64,000 nucleotides of DNA. Source: Conidiobolus incongruus B7586. Taxonomy: Eukaryota; Entomophthoromycota; Entomophthoromycetes; Entomophthorales; Conidiobolaceae. The notes below the pieces were generated by a model that saw nothing but the letters and a program-made list of their open reading frames with translations, was not told the origin of the DNA and searched no databases. The stretch is taken from positions 1 to 64,000 of the forward strand of contig JNEM01014958.1 in the NCBI GenBank assembly GCA_000697335.1, in the 5' to 3' direction. Position numbers and translations under genes: made by a program. Below, in pieces: positions 50,028 through 63,960 of the stretch (positions are counted from its first letter, which is position 1; the number at the start of each line of letters is the position of its first letter).

Positions 50028-51460
50028 AAATCATGTATATATTATATATATTGATACTTATATTCGTATACTTATCTTTAAAATGCATTAGAGATGATTT
50101 CATTGTTATATATTGTATAAATAAGTTTTAATATTTCCAAAATGTTCATTCATAGAAATTATATAAATAGCTCAATTAATGATCAGAATATATTAATATC
50201 ATTCTCTTTTATTGAGAGTTTACTATAGATTTATTCAATGGACACTTTTGAACTTTATTAAAATCCTAAAAGAGTATATATAATCTATTTAACTAAATAA
50301 AATAAGAGAATTATATAGTTTTTAATGTAATATTTTATGAAATATAATAAATATCAATTCTGATTGTGTAGAAAACATATTATTGACAAAATGATTCACA
50401 TATCTAATCTTGATTAGAATTTCAATATTTATAGATTTTGATATTTAAATAATGATATCGCATTAATTCGGATAATTGAGTATATTTATAATTCAAAGAT
50501 TTATCAAATTATCCAAATGTTGTTTGATTCTCTAATCAAAATATACACACAGCTTTGAAGATTTTATTAGAGATCATAATATCTGATCACAATGAAATCT
50601 ATTTACATTGACCAGTATAATTTCATAAAAAAATAATTATCAATTATCTATGATTTAATAGTGGATAATGTTTTGATACTTATCCTTCAATATTATCAAG
50701 TCATTTAATTTCAATTTTATATTCAAATTTTCAATAGTATTCTATTATGGAATATGACTTCAAAATACTGATTTAAAGTTAAGCCATCATCATTAATAGT
50801 TTTTTAGAATTTATTTGATCATTATGCTTGAGACTGAATATGAATTTGCCCATGTAAAATTGTTTGTAATATCTAAAAGTCATGTTTCTTTTCTTATTCA
50901 ATTCTCTGGACTAGTATGAATATTACCCAATTAATAAAACAATACTTTATTACCGTCGAATTCTAAGGTACATATTCAATTAACCTGTAGTTATTAATTT
51001 GATTTTCAATCAATCATTATTTCTTATTAATATAACATTTTATTATATTGATTATAGTTTTTCATAGTATTATAACTGATGTAATTATAAAATTGATTTA
51101 AAAAATAGAAACATGCTATGTAAAAAATAAGTTAATTTTTGGCATTATTTAATGAAAATTTACTTTTTTTGTTGAATAAATATTATTTTAATATTGAATG
51201 AATCAATAGATATAGTATTTTGATAAATTTCAATTGTCCCATAATATTAATTTTCAAAATACGTCATTATTAATTGGAGAGGTCAGTCAAGGTAAAAACC
51301 CTAAATTTATTGATACTTAGTGTTAATACTTGACAACAGTAAAAAATAACAAAGCTTTATTATAAACAAATATTTAATTTTATTTAAACAAAAAGTAGTT
51401 GTCCAACAATATTCTTACTTTTTTCAATTAACAACCAATCAGATATTATAAACAATATTA
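50028..51460. other. Intergenic between protease pseudogene and ATR (right arm)
   Basis: 1.4 kb of AT-rich DNA, the partner of 25,217-26,652. The 100 bp before the ATR ATG is shared with the left arm and probably contains the promoter and 5' leader. No gene seen. Confidence 0.5.
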
Positions 51461-54400
51461 ATGATGTCATACGAGACTGAAATTGAACGCACAATTAAAG
51501 AATTAGAATGTTTGGGACTAGAAGAGTCTTTTTTAAATTCTACTAGAATTGTTCTCAAAGAGCTTGACACTTCAAATAATTCTGATTTTAATTATGAAAT
51601 TCTCTGTCCTAATTTAATAAAGGTCATTGACCTTATTTCGGAACATATTAAATCTTTAGATTCTAAAGGTAAATTTTCATAAAATTTTTCTTAACAACGG
51701 GATATTCAATTCTTTTTTAGACTACGAACACAGAACTAGATATCTTAATGTGATACTCTCCATTCCGACACATCACGAACATCTATTCAAATTTCAAGAT
51801 TTCGAATCTGAATCCAATACATCGCGTATAATATTTTCAATACAATATTTCATCCATCTACTCAATTTAATGAATATCTATCCTACTAAGCAATTTGGCA
51901 GTCTACTTAAAGAGGGAATATTATATTTTATAACAATTAATCAACATAACGTGGGTGACTTTAGCTTGGACGATTTCATTTACATTATTTTAGTATATTA
52001 TTTACAGAGTAAATATTTTCAAAAGTTATGTTATTTGATAATTAAATATTCTTTTTAGATATAATTTTCTGTATTAATAATGTGACTGAAGAGGACCCTA
52101 AGCCAATATATTTCAATGACAATTTGTTATTGAATCATACATTTACCAATCTCAGCGAGAGTTATATGAATAGGATTAACCAGGTAGACCTTAAATTAAT
52201 GATAAAAAATTATATTTATTTAATCATGAAAAATATTGATTTAGATCGATTTGAATCAATTTCAAATTCACCCCATTCCTAAAGAATTGCTTTCTTCAGC
52301 TTTCAAAACATGTTCAGATATCATTCAAGAAACTATGATTAAGACAACTGAGCCAAATAGACTAGTAACGCTTTATAACATATATTTACAATTTTCTTTT
52401 CAATGTAACACTTGCTCCTATTCGTTGTTATTTAATGTAATATTTTATTCAATTATATTAAATGATGAAACATTTAACATTTATTTGATTATTAGATATG
52501 CATCGACAATATTTTAAAAATTTTGAATAATATGACATTCCCTGAGCATTATATTTATCACTCCTTTTTATCATTTATTTGCTATCTTAACTTTATTTTA
52601 CAAGAAAATTTGAACTTCCCATTTCGGATTGAAGATAGGTAATATAATTATAAATATTCAATAACTTTTCGCTAACACCCAAATAGCATAAATGTCTCGA
52701 ATCTTATCAATAAAAACTTAGAAGGATGGCTTTCATTTTTACAAACTCACGAAGGATTTTATCATCAATTAATTGTCCCATTATTTAGCAACCTCGAAGA
52801 AATCTTATTGAACGATAGTTTTACCAAGTTTTCAAAGCCTATTCAAGTAAATATATGATAATATTAATATTATCTCACATTAATGATCATATTTAGGAAT
52901 CTTTCATTCGATTGATATCGCTTTATTTCGATAAATTAGGCCAATCTCACACGATTAATGAACATATTTTATCTACCTTATTGAAATTAAGCTTTGATAA
53001 GGAATTACTGTCTGTCGCCTTTGAAGGCTTCATTAAATATTATAGAATTGCTCTTAAATCTGAGCAATCATATGTAATACTTAATTTGTTAAATTAATAT
53101 AAGAAATTAATTAAATCTTATTTCAGGAGAAATCTCCAACCGAATTAGGACGTCGAGATCGAAGCAATTTTGAAAATTTCCTTGATATGTTAGCTAAATC
53201 AACGTTTAATTTTTATTTCAATACTTATTATTTTAATTTGCTTTAGATCCTTTAAAAGATTCAAATCTGATTTTATCGCATTTCCATCTCCAAGTCTTCA
53301 AAGTTCTCCCAATAGGTAAGTTGAATAATGTGTTCATATCTAGAAATAAATAACTAAACTTAAATTTGTATTAGTCTCTTTGGAAACTCTGATATGGATG
53401 CAATAATGGAGTTATTCAACGGACTCCCTAAAACATTTGAATTTTCATTAGTCAGCCAACTAGTTCGTTTATTCATCGACTTTTTTATTGAATCTCAAAA
53501 GAGAGACGTGAGTTAATTTTTTCAGTTAGTGGTCTTCGACTAATAACACACCTTCATTTTTTAGTTTCAAATTGATATTGACCATGTCGTTACTCTAAAA
53601 AGATTAATTTCTTCATGTTTAATTGACCAAAATCCAAGATCATCTGTGATGGAATTTATTGAAAAATTACTTGATATATATTTTAGATTTGTTACTAAAG
53701 TATATGTAAAAGTTCTGTCGAATGTAAAATATAACCTATATAAACTATTAAATGATTCTTAAACAATTATATATATAGGGTTCTAGTAATGATCAATCTC
53801 GCAAAGAAAATATTATTAATCTTTACATTCATTCAATTCAAATTGCGGAGAGATTCTCATTTCAAAGTAATTTTTAAATTTTTAATTCATACTTCTCCAC
53901 ATTTAACTGAAGTTTGTTAGATATGCCATCTAAGTCAATTCTCCTATTGGTATTGATTCCTTACATAGATCAAATTTATTCCGATTCATTTCACACCTTT
54001 TTTCATTCTATCGTTCGAAGAAATTTATTTGAAGAGTTTGATTTATTCAAGACTTTGAATGAAATTAAAATGCAGTACGACCAATATCGACTATTGATTG
54101 ATGATTTCAAGGGGTTACCGACCAATGAAATATCTCAGATAACACTTTCGGTACTTTGTAACCATAACTGGAAGGAAGAGCAGCCTTTGATTTCCAGTCT
54201 TTTGATTTTTATTTTGTATAACGCTTGCTCTTCTACTGTTCAAAACTTATGGTGGAAAAACTTTTCCAAAATATTAAGTCAAATTCCAAAGAAACCCGAA
54301 TTTTTACTATTTTTATCGAATCAGATAGAGTAAGGCATTATATCAAGTATATGATTTTACTAACTAATATTTTTTTAGATATCAAAACATCATCAATCTT

Positions 54401-57400
54401 GATAGTTTGGATGTATTATCATTTATCGAAGGACTTAAACATACCTTTTGTGCATGGCAGCATACTTTGACCATAAATATTACGGATTTTGACACAACTT
54501 ACAGTAATGAGCCACCAATTGAAATAAGCTGTTCAATTTGTAATGGCGAAAAAACCACTCCTCAAGCTTCTGCCCTATCAACTGAAATTATTGATAAACA
54601 TTTTATTCAGTTACTGGAGCTGATCGATTATAATGGCCTAAATTACCAAGAAAAGATAAATTATTTCCGATTGATTCAAAATTTTTCAAAACATTCGGAT
54701 TTGAAAAAAATCATTGTTAATACCAAGTTACAAGAAATATGTTTAAATGCTTTTGGAGACTCCAGCCAAAGTTTACCTTTATATCTTAGGTAACTTAAAA
54801 TAACGATTTTAATTATTTAAATATTAATCTTCAATTAGCGAAATTTTTATTCCAATTTTCAAAAACCCAATTCCGAAAGAGAACACTCTTTTCATCAATC
54901 AAATCTACGAAATATTAACTCGTTATATTGAAAGTGAATCAAACCCTTCAGCTTTGCTGGTACACATCAAATGTATTGGGCTATTGATAAGGTTTTCATC
55001 TTATTTACAAGCTTTTTATATATTACTAAATTATTCATATAGGAAGGTTGAATATGATCAAATGCTACCGCTATTAATATTACTATTCAAAGCATTCCTA
55101 CGTTCAGATATTAACTCCACACAATTAGTGTGCCAACAGGTAATTCCTTTTAAAACAGCATATTACATTATATTAATCTATCGAATATTTAGTTCAAGAT
55201 ATTATTTGCCACCAGAAATATCCATACTCCTTTTCACCTGATCTCTCAGTTTTTATTCGATATCTCCCATAGCTTAATTGAAATTTTTATTCAACCAGAA
55301 AAATTTTCAAGATTGGCTTATCTCTTTAAAACTAGTCCCAAAGAATTTGTCCAAAGTTGCTTGACACAAGTGCTTCCCTTAGCGATTGACAAGTATACTC
55401 CTAATGACGTCGAGAAGATATTATCCTTAGCTATGATGAATATGGAAGATGCTTGGGATTCATACGGTTTTCATTGTATTGTCTACTATATAGTTCATTA
55501 TTTTGAAAATTGGAACCATCAATTGGTTCTCTCTCTCAAAAATCTACATATAAGTCCTGATCTCAAGACCGAAATTCAATATAATTTGGGCTCAATTATT
55601 AATGAGTTGATTTTTACCGAGTCTAAATCAAGTGAACATGATAGACAGGTTTAATATTATATATTTATTTATCAATATAATCATCTAATTAAACATACTG
55701 TAGATATTGGATAGATTGAAGTGCATCTATCCTGTCATACTGGACTTTAATACTAAATCAGTCGATATCTCTGATCAAGAAGTTTCAACATTTCTGTGTT
55801 CTTTCTTTTTGGATTATCTTTCGTTTTCATATGATATCTGTCAAAGCCCAATTCATCTCTATTCAACAAAGATCCAGAGTCTGAAATGTTTAAAAAGGTT
55901 GATGATGATAATGAATAACAAAATGGAATCTTACTTTTATCAGGTAAAAATATTAAAATAATATTGTTTATTTATTTACCATTGATTATCTATAGATCTG
56001 CTCTCTTTTCTCCGAATTAGCTCAATTCAAGCCATTGCAGTCAATTATAATTAGTATTATGGAAACTTTGCCTACTTTGCTAAACGATGAAATCCTGGGG
56101 AAATACTTAAATCACTTTATTTCTATCATCTGTGCTCATTTAGACCAATTTACTGATATTCTTTTGAGACAGAATTTAATTCGAATTTTAGAACAAATTG
56201 TCATCAGGAAAAAATCATTAACCAAGGATTTTCTAAAATGGTTTCCCTATTTACCATCTGACAGTTCTGAGTTTGAAATGATCAAAAAACACCTCCCAGA
56301 AAATTTAATTGATAGGAAACCAGAAGAAATGATAACATACTATATTCAAATAATTAATGAAAATACTCTCATGTCATGCGAAACAGGGTTAAATGGTTTA
56401 TGGAGTTATCTTTGTTCTAACGAAGATTTTGTTCAAAATTATTTGAATCAAACTCCTGTACCTGCATTCGTCAATCAATTGTTCATAACCTTATTCAATA
56501 TATTCCATGATGAATTGGAAACTACTGAATCCAATAAAATTCTGGCCTCAAAAATACTTGGAAAATTAGGTGCCACGGATCTTGATCTATTAATTAACGA
56601 TGAGACGAATTTTGAACTTCCCATTATAATGAACACCTCTAACTCCGAAGATTGGATTCCATTTTGTCAAACTTTAATCCACAAGATTCTTCTTCCCAAA
56701 TTCCAATTATCACTAAGCTTCCGGCATCAAATTAAATACGCTTATGCAATTCAAGCTATGATCAAATCATGCGGATTTAAGCGATTATATCAAATTTTTC
56801 AATCGCCAAATATAAATATGAGTGATTATAAATTAGTAACACATTGGGCTAAATTAATCGAAGGAAATGAAGCTATAATAGAACCGCTTTTGCACTCCAA
56901 CTATACAGTTGAAGCTCCATTGGAAATCAAAACAAGTCCGGTTGATTCTTACTGTGATTCCTTTGAGCACTGGCTTTCCGATTGGTGCTTAAGTCTCATC
57001 CAGAAACTTGATGATCCCCTTGCTTCTTCCATTTTCAACAGTCTGGTCGGTATCGTTCAGATTCCCAACATCCAATTGCTTACCGCAATTTTTCCTCATT
57101 TAATATTACATTGTCTAAAAGCATCTGATACTCTATTCAATTTGATTATTGAAGAAATTAAATCTATCATTGTAAACGCTGATTTGCATCAACATAAAGA
57201 TAGTCCTCATTATTTAAAATATCACGCATCATTAAAGGTAATTGTTTTTATGAATTTTATATTAACTCTTGAATTAACGACCTATTATTCGTAATTTAGT
57301 TCATATTGAAATTATTTTCTTCTTTGGAAAAGATAATTAACGTCCTCGGAGGAGAATTAAGAAAGCAAAGCCGAAAATCCTTGATTGATATCATTAATAG

Positions 57401-60400
57401 ATTACAGTTGATCATCGAATCTGTTCCCAAGAATAAGCTTGGCCGTGCTTCTCTAATGGTTGATGATTTAGCAAGCTCGATTCGCTCCTTAGAGTACTAT
57501 TATAGAGAATTAGGTACTCTTGACACTGATGAAAGCAAAAAAGTCTTGAGCGAATTAGAAGAAGTATTTTGTAAAAATAATGATCGTGATTCAGTTATAG
57601 GGATATCTACTATTCTAGGAGATAAATCTGAGGAATTACAAATATTGGATTACTTGTATTTAGAAGACTGGCAATCTGCTCAAGTTTGGTATCAAGCCGC
57701 ACTTCATAAAGATCCCAATAATTCCGAATATAAATTAGGTCTCATTGACGCATGTAGAAGCCAAGGACTTCATCTACTTGTTGAATCTCTATGTGACACT
57801 TTTATATCTAGCGACATTCCTCTTCCATATAGATTGAAGATGGAAGATTGTGCACTCGAATCCTCTTGGAAAAAGGGCAATCTGATAAGATTAAAGAATA
57901 ATATTTTAAATGATTCCAATCATACGTTCAATTATTCCTTGGGAAAGATTATGATTTTGTTGCATTCAAAATGCTTCGATGAGGCCCTCAATTTAATTGA
58001 ATTGGCCAGAAAGAATATAATCCCTCAAATGGGATTTATGGGCGGCAATTTTTTCCATGGCTTACGAGCTAGTTTAATTCAACTTCACATGCTGGATGAT
58101 GTCGAATATTTGGTGAATAACTCTATTCAAATTGGCTTAGACCTAGAATCAGCCTTAACATATTGGAAAGCCAAGTTGAAGCACACGCCTGCTACTTTTA
58201 AACATCGAGAAAATATTTTATCTCTTTCTAGATCCTTATTACAGATAATTGGCCCAATGGACTCACACCTTAATTATACCAACTCTTTGGATGAATTATT
58301 CATCGATAGTATCAAGTTAGCGCGTCATGCGGGTTATAACTCTACTGCACAATCCATGATGGCACACGTAAGTAAAGAAAAATATTGGGAAGTCCAAATC
58401 CAAGATGCTAAAAGTAAATGGTATCTTGGGGAACAGCAAAAAGCAATTCATATTCTAGAAACTGCTTTAAAAAATAAGATCGTCCCAGTTCCTTCTCCAG
58501 AAGATATTCAAATCGCTTGCGATAAATCAGCTAATCGACCTAATCATTTTGATAAAGATCACCCATTTTACCCTTGGGCTAAGCTTTCTCTCCTAAATAA
58601 TCGATGGCTTCATGAAATATCTGGATCCTCCTTAAGCTATTTAAAAACCCAATTCGAAAATATCCATTATATGTTTCCTGATTTTCATAAATCTTCTTAC
58701 AATCTCTCACAGTTCTGCATTGATATGGCGCACGAAATCTTATCAGATCCGCGAAAATCACCACCATCATTGATTAACACTACAATTACATCGATCAAAT
58801 ATAGTAAAGAAGCACTCTCCAATTATCCCCAGTACAATCAACTGATCTTACCTCGAGTCATCAATTTGATAATAGAAGTTACTAACTACTTCATTACGCA
58901 AGAGGGTCAAAAAATGCTACATCATTACGATATAATAAGCCAATATAATAATATTTTCCTTCTTTTCACTGAACTAACCAATGTGTTAAGTCCAAGAAGC
59001 TTATTCTACGTTTTTAACCAAGCTTCTTGTGGAATATGTCACGAATCAACACAATTGTCCAATTGTTTTGTACATCTGTCAAGGAAAATCCTATTTGCCT
59101 ATCCACACCAGTCACTTTGGAATCTTGCACCCATCCTCTTATCGGAAGATAAGAGCAGGCAGGACAAAGCTAAAAAAATGGTTACCGCGGTCTATTCCTC
59201 TTCCCAAGATTCTGCTGAAATATCATTTTACGATGATATTACCAACATTTATCGGCAATATATCAAGCTGTGGGGCTTTTTAGCAAGATTATCTACTTCC
59301 CAAGATAATCTTGAATATATCATGAATGATCCTGCGACTAACTTTGATAAACAGGGCCTGATAATACCTCTTCAATCTACTATGACCAAACCTGATTTAA
59401 ATGGCTCTGAACCTCACTTCAAATCAATTGATATGAAGCATGTTAAAGTAATGTCATCTTTAGCAAGACCTGTGAAATTTCCCGCTATTGGGCATGACAA
59501 CAAGGTGTATAACTTCCTTTGCAAACCAAATGATGACCTTAGAAAAGATGCCAGAGTAATGGAATTTAATACCATGTTAAATCGATTATTTGACCTGGAG
59601 GCAGATTCAAAGAAACGAAGTTTAAAAATCAAAACATATTCTGTATTACCTCTCGGTTCCCGATATGGTATTATTGAATGGGTAGAAAATACAGTAACTG
59701 CAAAATCGATTATTTTGAGTTATTATAGCAAGAAGAGGATTGAGGTTAATTTTAGAGCCATCAAAAGTCGATTATCAAAATATGATCAGGATGGAAAGTA
59801 TCGCTTTTTTACTCAGCAAATACTTCCACATTTCCCACCAGTTTTACATCAATGGTATTATGACTCTTTTCCTGATCCGAAAAAATGGCATGCAGCACGA
59901 CTAAATTACACTCGAAGTCTCGCTGTCATGTCTATGGTAGGGTATATTCTAGGGTTGGGTGATCGTCATAGTGAGAATATCATGTTTGATGAAACTTCAG
60001 GCAGCATTTTACATATTGATTTCAATTGCTTATTTGAAGCAGGAAAATATTTAGCAGAGCCTGAAATAGTACCTTTTAGATTAACAAATAATTTTGTTGA
60101 TTGCTTAGGACCCTCTAAAGTTGAAGGAACTTTTAGAATTTCTTGTGAAGTTACCCTGAAGATTTGCAGAAAATACCATAAAACTTTATTCTCTGTACTA
60201 CAATCTTTTATGACTGATCCTTTAGTAGAGTGGGGTCGTGTCAAGCAGCAATCAGGATTGTCTGAAAAAGCCAAGAAACGTTACATTGAAAACAAAGCGA
60301 CCCAAGTTTTGGAAACTATTCAGCGCAAGCTGAAAGGTACCGATACTTCCACTAGGCCCATTCTCGTAAGCCAGCAAGTCCAAGCATTAATCGAGCAAGC

Positions 60401-60455
60401 CACAGATAATAGAAGACTCTCTGTTATGTATGTAGGTTGGGCACCATTCTTATGA
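51461..60455 (+). CDS. ATR/Mec1/Rad3-family DNA-damage checkpoint kinase (multi-exon)
   Basis: The ATG is at 51,461 (or 51,464; the left copy supports the second). The first two thirds are cut by many short introns. The last two exons are about 55,996-57,237 and 57,300-60,455, the latter open for 1,051 residues. Parts in order: a helical-repeat N-terminus; a UME-like segment near 56,500 (KILGKLGA); a FAT region from about 57,500; the kinase domain with nucleotide-binding lysine in FLCKPNDDLRKD, then GIIEWVENT, GLGDRHSENI (near 59,954) and HIDFNCLF; and a FATC end, ATDNRRLSVMYVGWAPFL. HxDFNCLF followed by PEIVPFRLT and the YxGWxP ending are ATR-specific. The intact catalytic loop excludes Tra1/TRRAP. 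This kinase senses RPA-coated single-stranded DNA and drives the replication checkpoint. It is the only open copy here. Confidence 0.93.
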
Positions 60456-63438
60456 TTTCTCTTGTTATTTATTGATAGCTTTACCAATTAATGAATATTT
60501 CACCATGATTAATAAAATCGATATTTAATAATTGATTATAAAAATGTTCACTAAATTAATAATATATTATTGCTTTAAAACTCAATTTTTTCATATTTAA
60601 TTGATATATTTCTAAAATTTCATAATGCATTTTGAATATATTTCAAGGAATTCTATTTTTTATTAATCGCATCATTTCCTAAATGAAAATTTTTATATTT
60701 CAAGTTTAGTTATGAATATTAATATGTTTATTATCATATTTTAGAACTGATTGAAATTACTATTAAGTATAAACTTCAAGTTGTAAATGAATAATTTATT
60801 TTGTTAAATCAAATAAAAATCTAATCTAAAAATATTCATTACTATTAGTTATATATATATATATATTATAAAAACTTAGGTTTAACACAAATATATAAAT
60901 TAAATATAAATTTACTACTTATTTTCTATATAATGTGTATTAATATATGAATCAAGATTATTTTATAATATTGTTTATATATATAATTTCTTTATAACTA
61001 AATATTTATTAATATCCATAAAATTATTTTTAAATAATATTTCCGAATATTAATATTATATTTGATTATTAAATGTTTAGATTATATCCAAATTGATCTA
61101 AAAAGTATGCTCGTCAAATAAATAATGTCTATCGAGAATTAATAAATAATATATATAACCAAAATTTATTAACGTAAACATATACTCTAAATATTTTATC
61201 AATTTAATATGTTATATTGTTTCGTCATTTATTTCATATAACATAATCATTCAAATCTTGAAAAATTATTAATTCTTTTTTTAATACTGCAGATAAAATT
61301 GTATACAATATTTGGACAACTGTTTTGAATTAATATGTATACTATTTAATTAAAAGATATCTTTTAATATTATTGAGTATTTAACTGTATTAATTACTAA
61401 TATAAAAATAAATCAAAATTGAAAAACAATATATTTTATCCAATTTCACAATCATTTTGTATTTCATTTAATAGGTTGATTTGAGTTGGAATTAACATCA
61501 ATTTCAAGAAATAATTATGATTGAATACATATTTTTTAGTTTAAAATGTTGAAATGGGTCATTCACCTAAGAATATTACCAATCCAAGTATTTTTGGATC
61601 ATCTTTAGAGCAAGGTATTATTTGCTATCCAAACTATTATAATGGTTATTACAAAGCTTGAATTTAATATTCAATAAAATTACTGAATTAATTTTATTAA
61701 AGTAATTTCTATATCAGGATTACACCATTCTTATTAAATCATATTGTTTCTCTCTAATTTTTAAATATAATTGATACTGATCAAATAAATTTAGTTACAA
61801 AAAATATATGTGTTAAAAAGGTTAAAGTGACCTTGAATATCATAGTAAAATAATGCTTATTTTACTATTGATTATATTATATAATATTGATATCAAAAAC
61901 TGAATTTTTCGAAAAGCGAGATTAAATAATTTTTATCCATGATTTTGTATTATGAAAATATCATATCTAATGTGTATTCTAGTAGAGATATCAATGCACT
62001 ATATTTAATGGAAATATATTGATAATAGATGCTATATAATCTTCATAAAATACCGTTTAATTATTAGCTTAATATCATTATCTCTGTAGAGTTTTTAACA
62101 ATAAATACAAAACACAAATAATATTGAGAATAAAATCAAATTTAACCTAATTATACATAAATTCATTTTCAATATTTTTCAAATTTGTGTTTCAATTAAA
62201 ATTGATAACTAATTAATTATTAATAGAATGCATTAAAATAATACAATGTATCATAAAATATATATATTCTTATGTGTATTTGTTAATATATAATTATTAT
62301 GAAAAATACATTAATTTGAAAATATTGGAATGACTACTATCACATAGCATAAATGAGCCCTAATCCGATTTATAAATAGGGAGAGATAAGCAAAGTGTAA
62401 ATATTATTTAGTTGATTCTATTCTATAATACTTTTATAAATCCAATTTCAATTCAGTCATTGTTTAATTTGAATAAAAGTGATCAATCATTGAGGTGCAT
62501 TTATTATATTATTGTACATCTCGCGCCATTTTGTAAATTTTGAAATAGTTTTACTATTAAATATCTAACTAAAAATCTAAAAATCTCATGGCTAAATGTT
62601 AATGATAAATTGAATATTCAATTTAATCATGACATCCTTGTTTAACAGGTTGAGTAATTATTTTTAGGATTTTTAATTGGTTCAATAGTTGAAGTTTATC
62701 CAATAAAGAGAATTAGAATGTACAATAATGGATTAATTTGAAAGCCTACAAAGTTGATTAATGATGCAAACATATATTAAATATGTTTGGATTAATATAG
62801 AATTTATTATCTATCCAATCAACCAATACTAGGGCCAAACGCATACGTTGATTGGTTCTCTCCTGAAATTGATCTCAATTTTCAGCCAATCAAAAGAAAA
62901 TTAACTATTTATTACTTTGAATTAGGATATCCTATTGAGGAAAATCCAGTTTTGGAGTCATAGTAAAGTAATACAGAAAATCTAAGGGTTAACACGAATT
63001 GATTAACGAAACTACCCATAAATTAAAATAGTTGACCAAGTTTGAATTTAATAAGTATAAATACTACAGTTAATGGTCCGGTTCAAAAAAATTATTTATT
63101 ATTCTCCCGTGTTGTCACGTTTCACCTCTCCAACTTACCACACTCATTTCCTTATTTTTCATATTTGGAATCGTTATTATTTACTTTTACACACCATTTG
63201 TATTGTATTTTTAATTTTGTTCCATCAACTTGAGTTATTTCCTGATAGACTGCTTTAATATTTGTATTACCTTTGAGATTGGCTACTTATAATTTGCATT
63301 CCATTTATTGCATTTTCAGAATTATCATTTGGTCTTATATTACAATATACATTATTTAGTTTTTATATTTGGCCAACTCATCCATAACACACCTCTTTAT
63401 ATTCTCAACGGCTCATTTTTTCAAATTCAACATTTAAT
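60456..63438. other. Intergenic between ATR and AT-hook gene (right arm)
   Basis: About 3 kb of AT-rich DNA, the partner of 11,537-15,739 but about 1.25 kb shorter. It contains a (TA)n run at about 60,849-60,868. The last 350 bp is the conserved 5' flank of the AT-hook gene. No gene seen. Confidence 0.55.
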
Positions 63439-63960
63439 ATGTCACACTCAGTTTGTACAATATTTGCTGTCCATCTGGAGAAAGATAATGCAAAATTAAA
63501 AACTGAAGCGAATAAAATTTTGGGCGAAGGTAATCATTTGCCCATCAACATCTTTCCTAGGATAATTTTTAATTATCTCAAATAGTGAAAGATTATATAA
63601 TATCAACAGCGAATTTATACTAAAGCCTTAATCATCTACATCTAGTACGAACAAATATGGAAACAAATCTATCTCAATTTTTTTCAAGAGATTACTACTG
63701 GGGTCAATTGGATCAATCTGATCCAATCTTTTTTACAAATCAACTTGATAAATTTAATCAAGAAAACGCAAAGTAAATGAAAAACAATTTCGAATCAAAA
63801 TTAATTATTCACAAAAATTATAGATTACCCAAGCCCTTAGAATTAAAAAATCCTATTGAAAATTTACTACATCTATTTCAATGGCTTATAAAATGGATAA
63901 AATATTTCGGTATTCAACGTCAGTATTATATGGTTATCATCACAGATCTAGAGTCAATTG
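63439..63960 (+). CDS. Uncharacterised AT-hook/Pro-rich protein, copy 2, 5' exons only (runs off window)
   Basis: Mirror copy of the gene starting at 11,536. Exons are 63,439-63,529, 63,646-63,772 and 63,824-63,960, of 91, 127 and 137 nt, identical in length and phase to the left copy, with intact GT-AG sites and a donor at 63,961. The protein is close to the left copy (MSHSVCTIFAVHLEKDNA shared; FFSRDYYWGQLD shared). No break is seen in the part available. Whether the copy keeps the AT-hook and Pro-rich tail cannot be known from this window. Confidence 0.75.

Noticed and set aside
51461-60455. Tra1/TRRAP as identity of the large PI3K-related gene
   Set aside because: Tra1/TRRAP lacks the catalytic residues. 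Here GLGDRHSENI and HIDFNCLF are intact, and the FNCLF, PEIVPFRLT and YxGWxP features match ATR/Mec1/Rad3.
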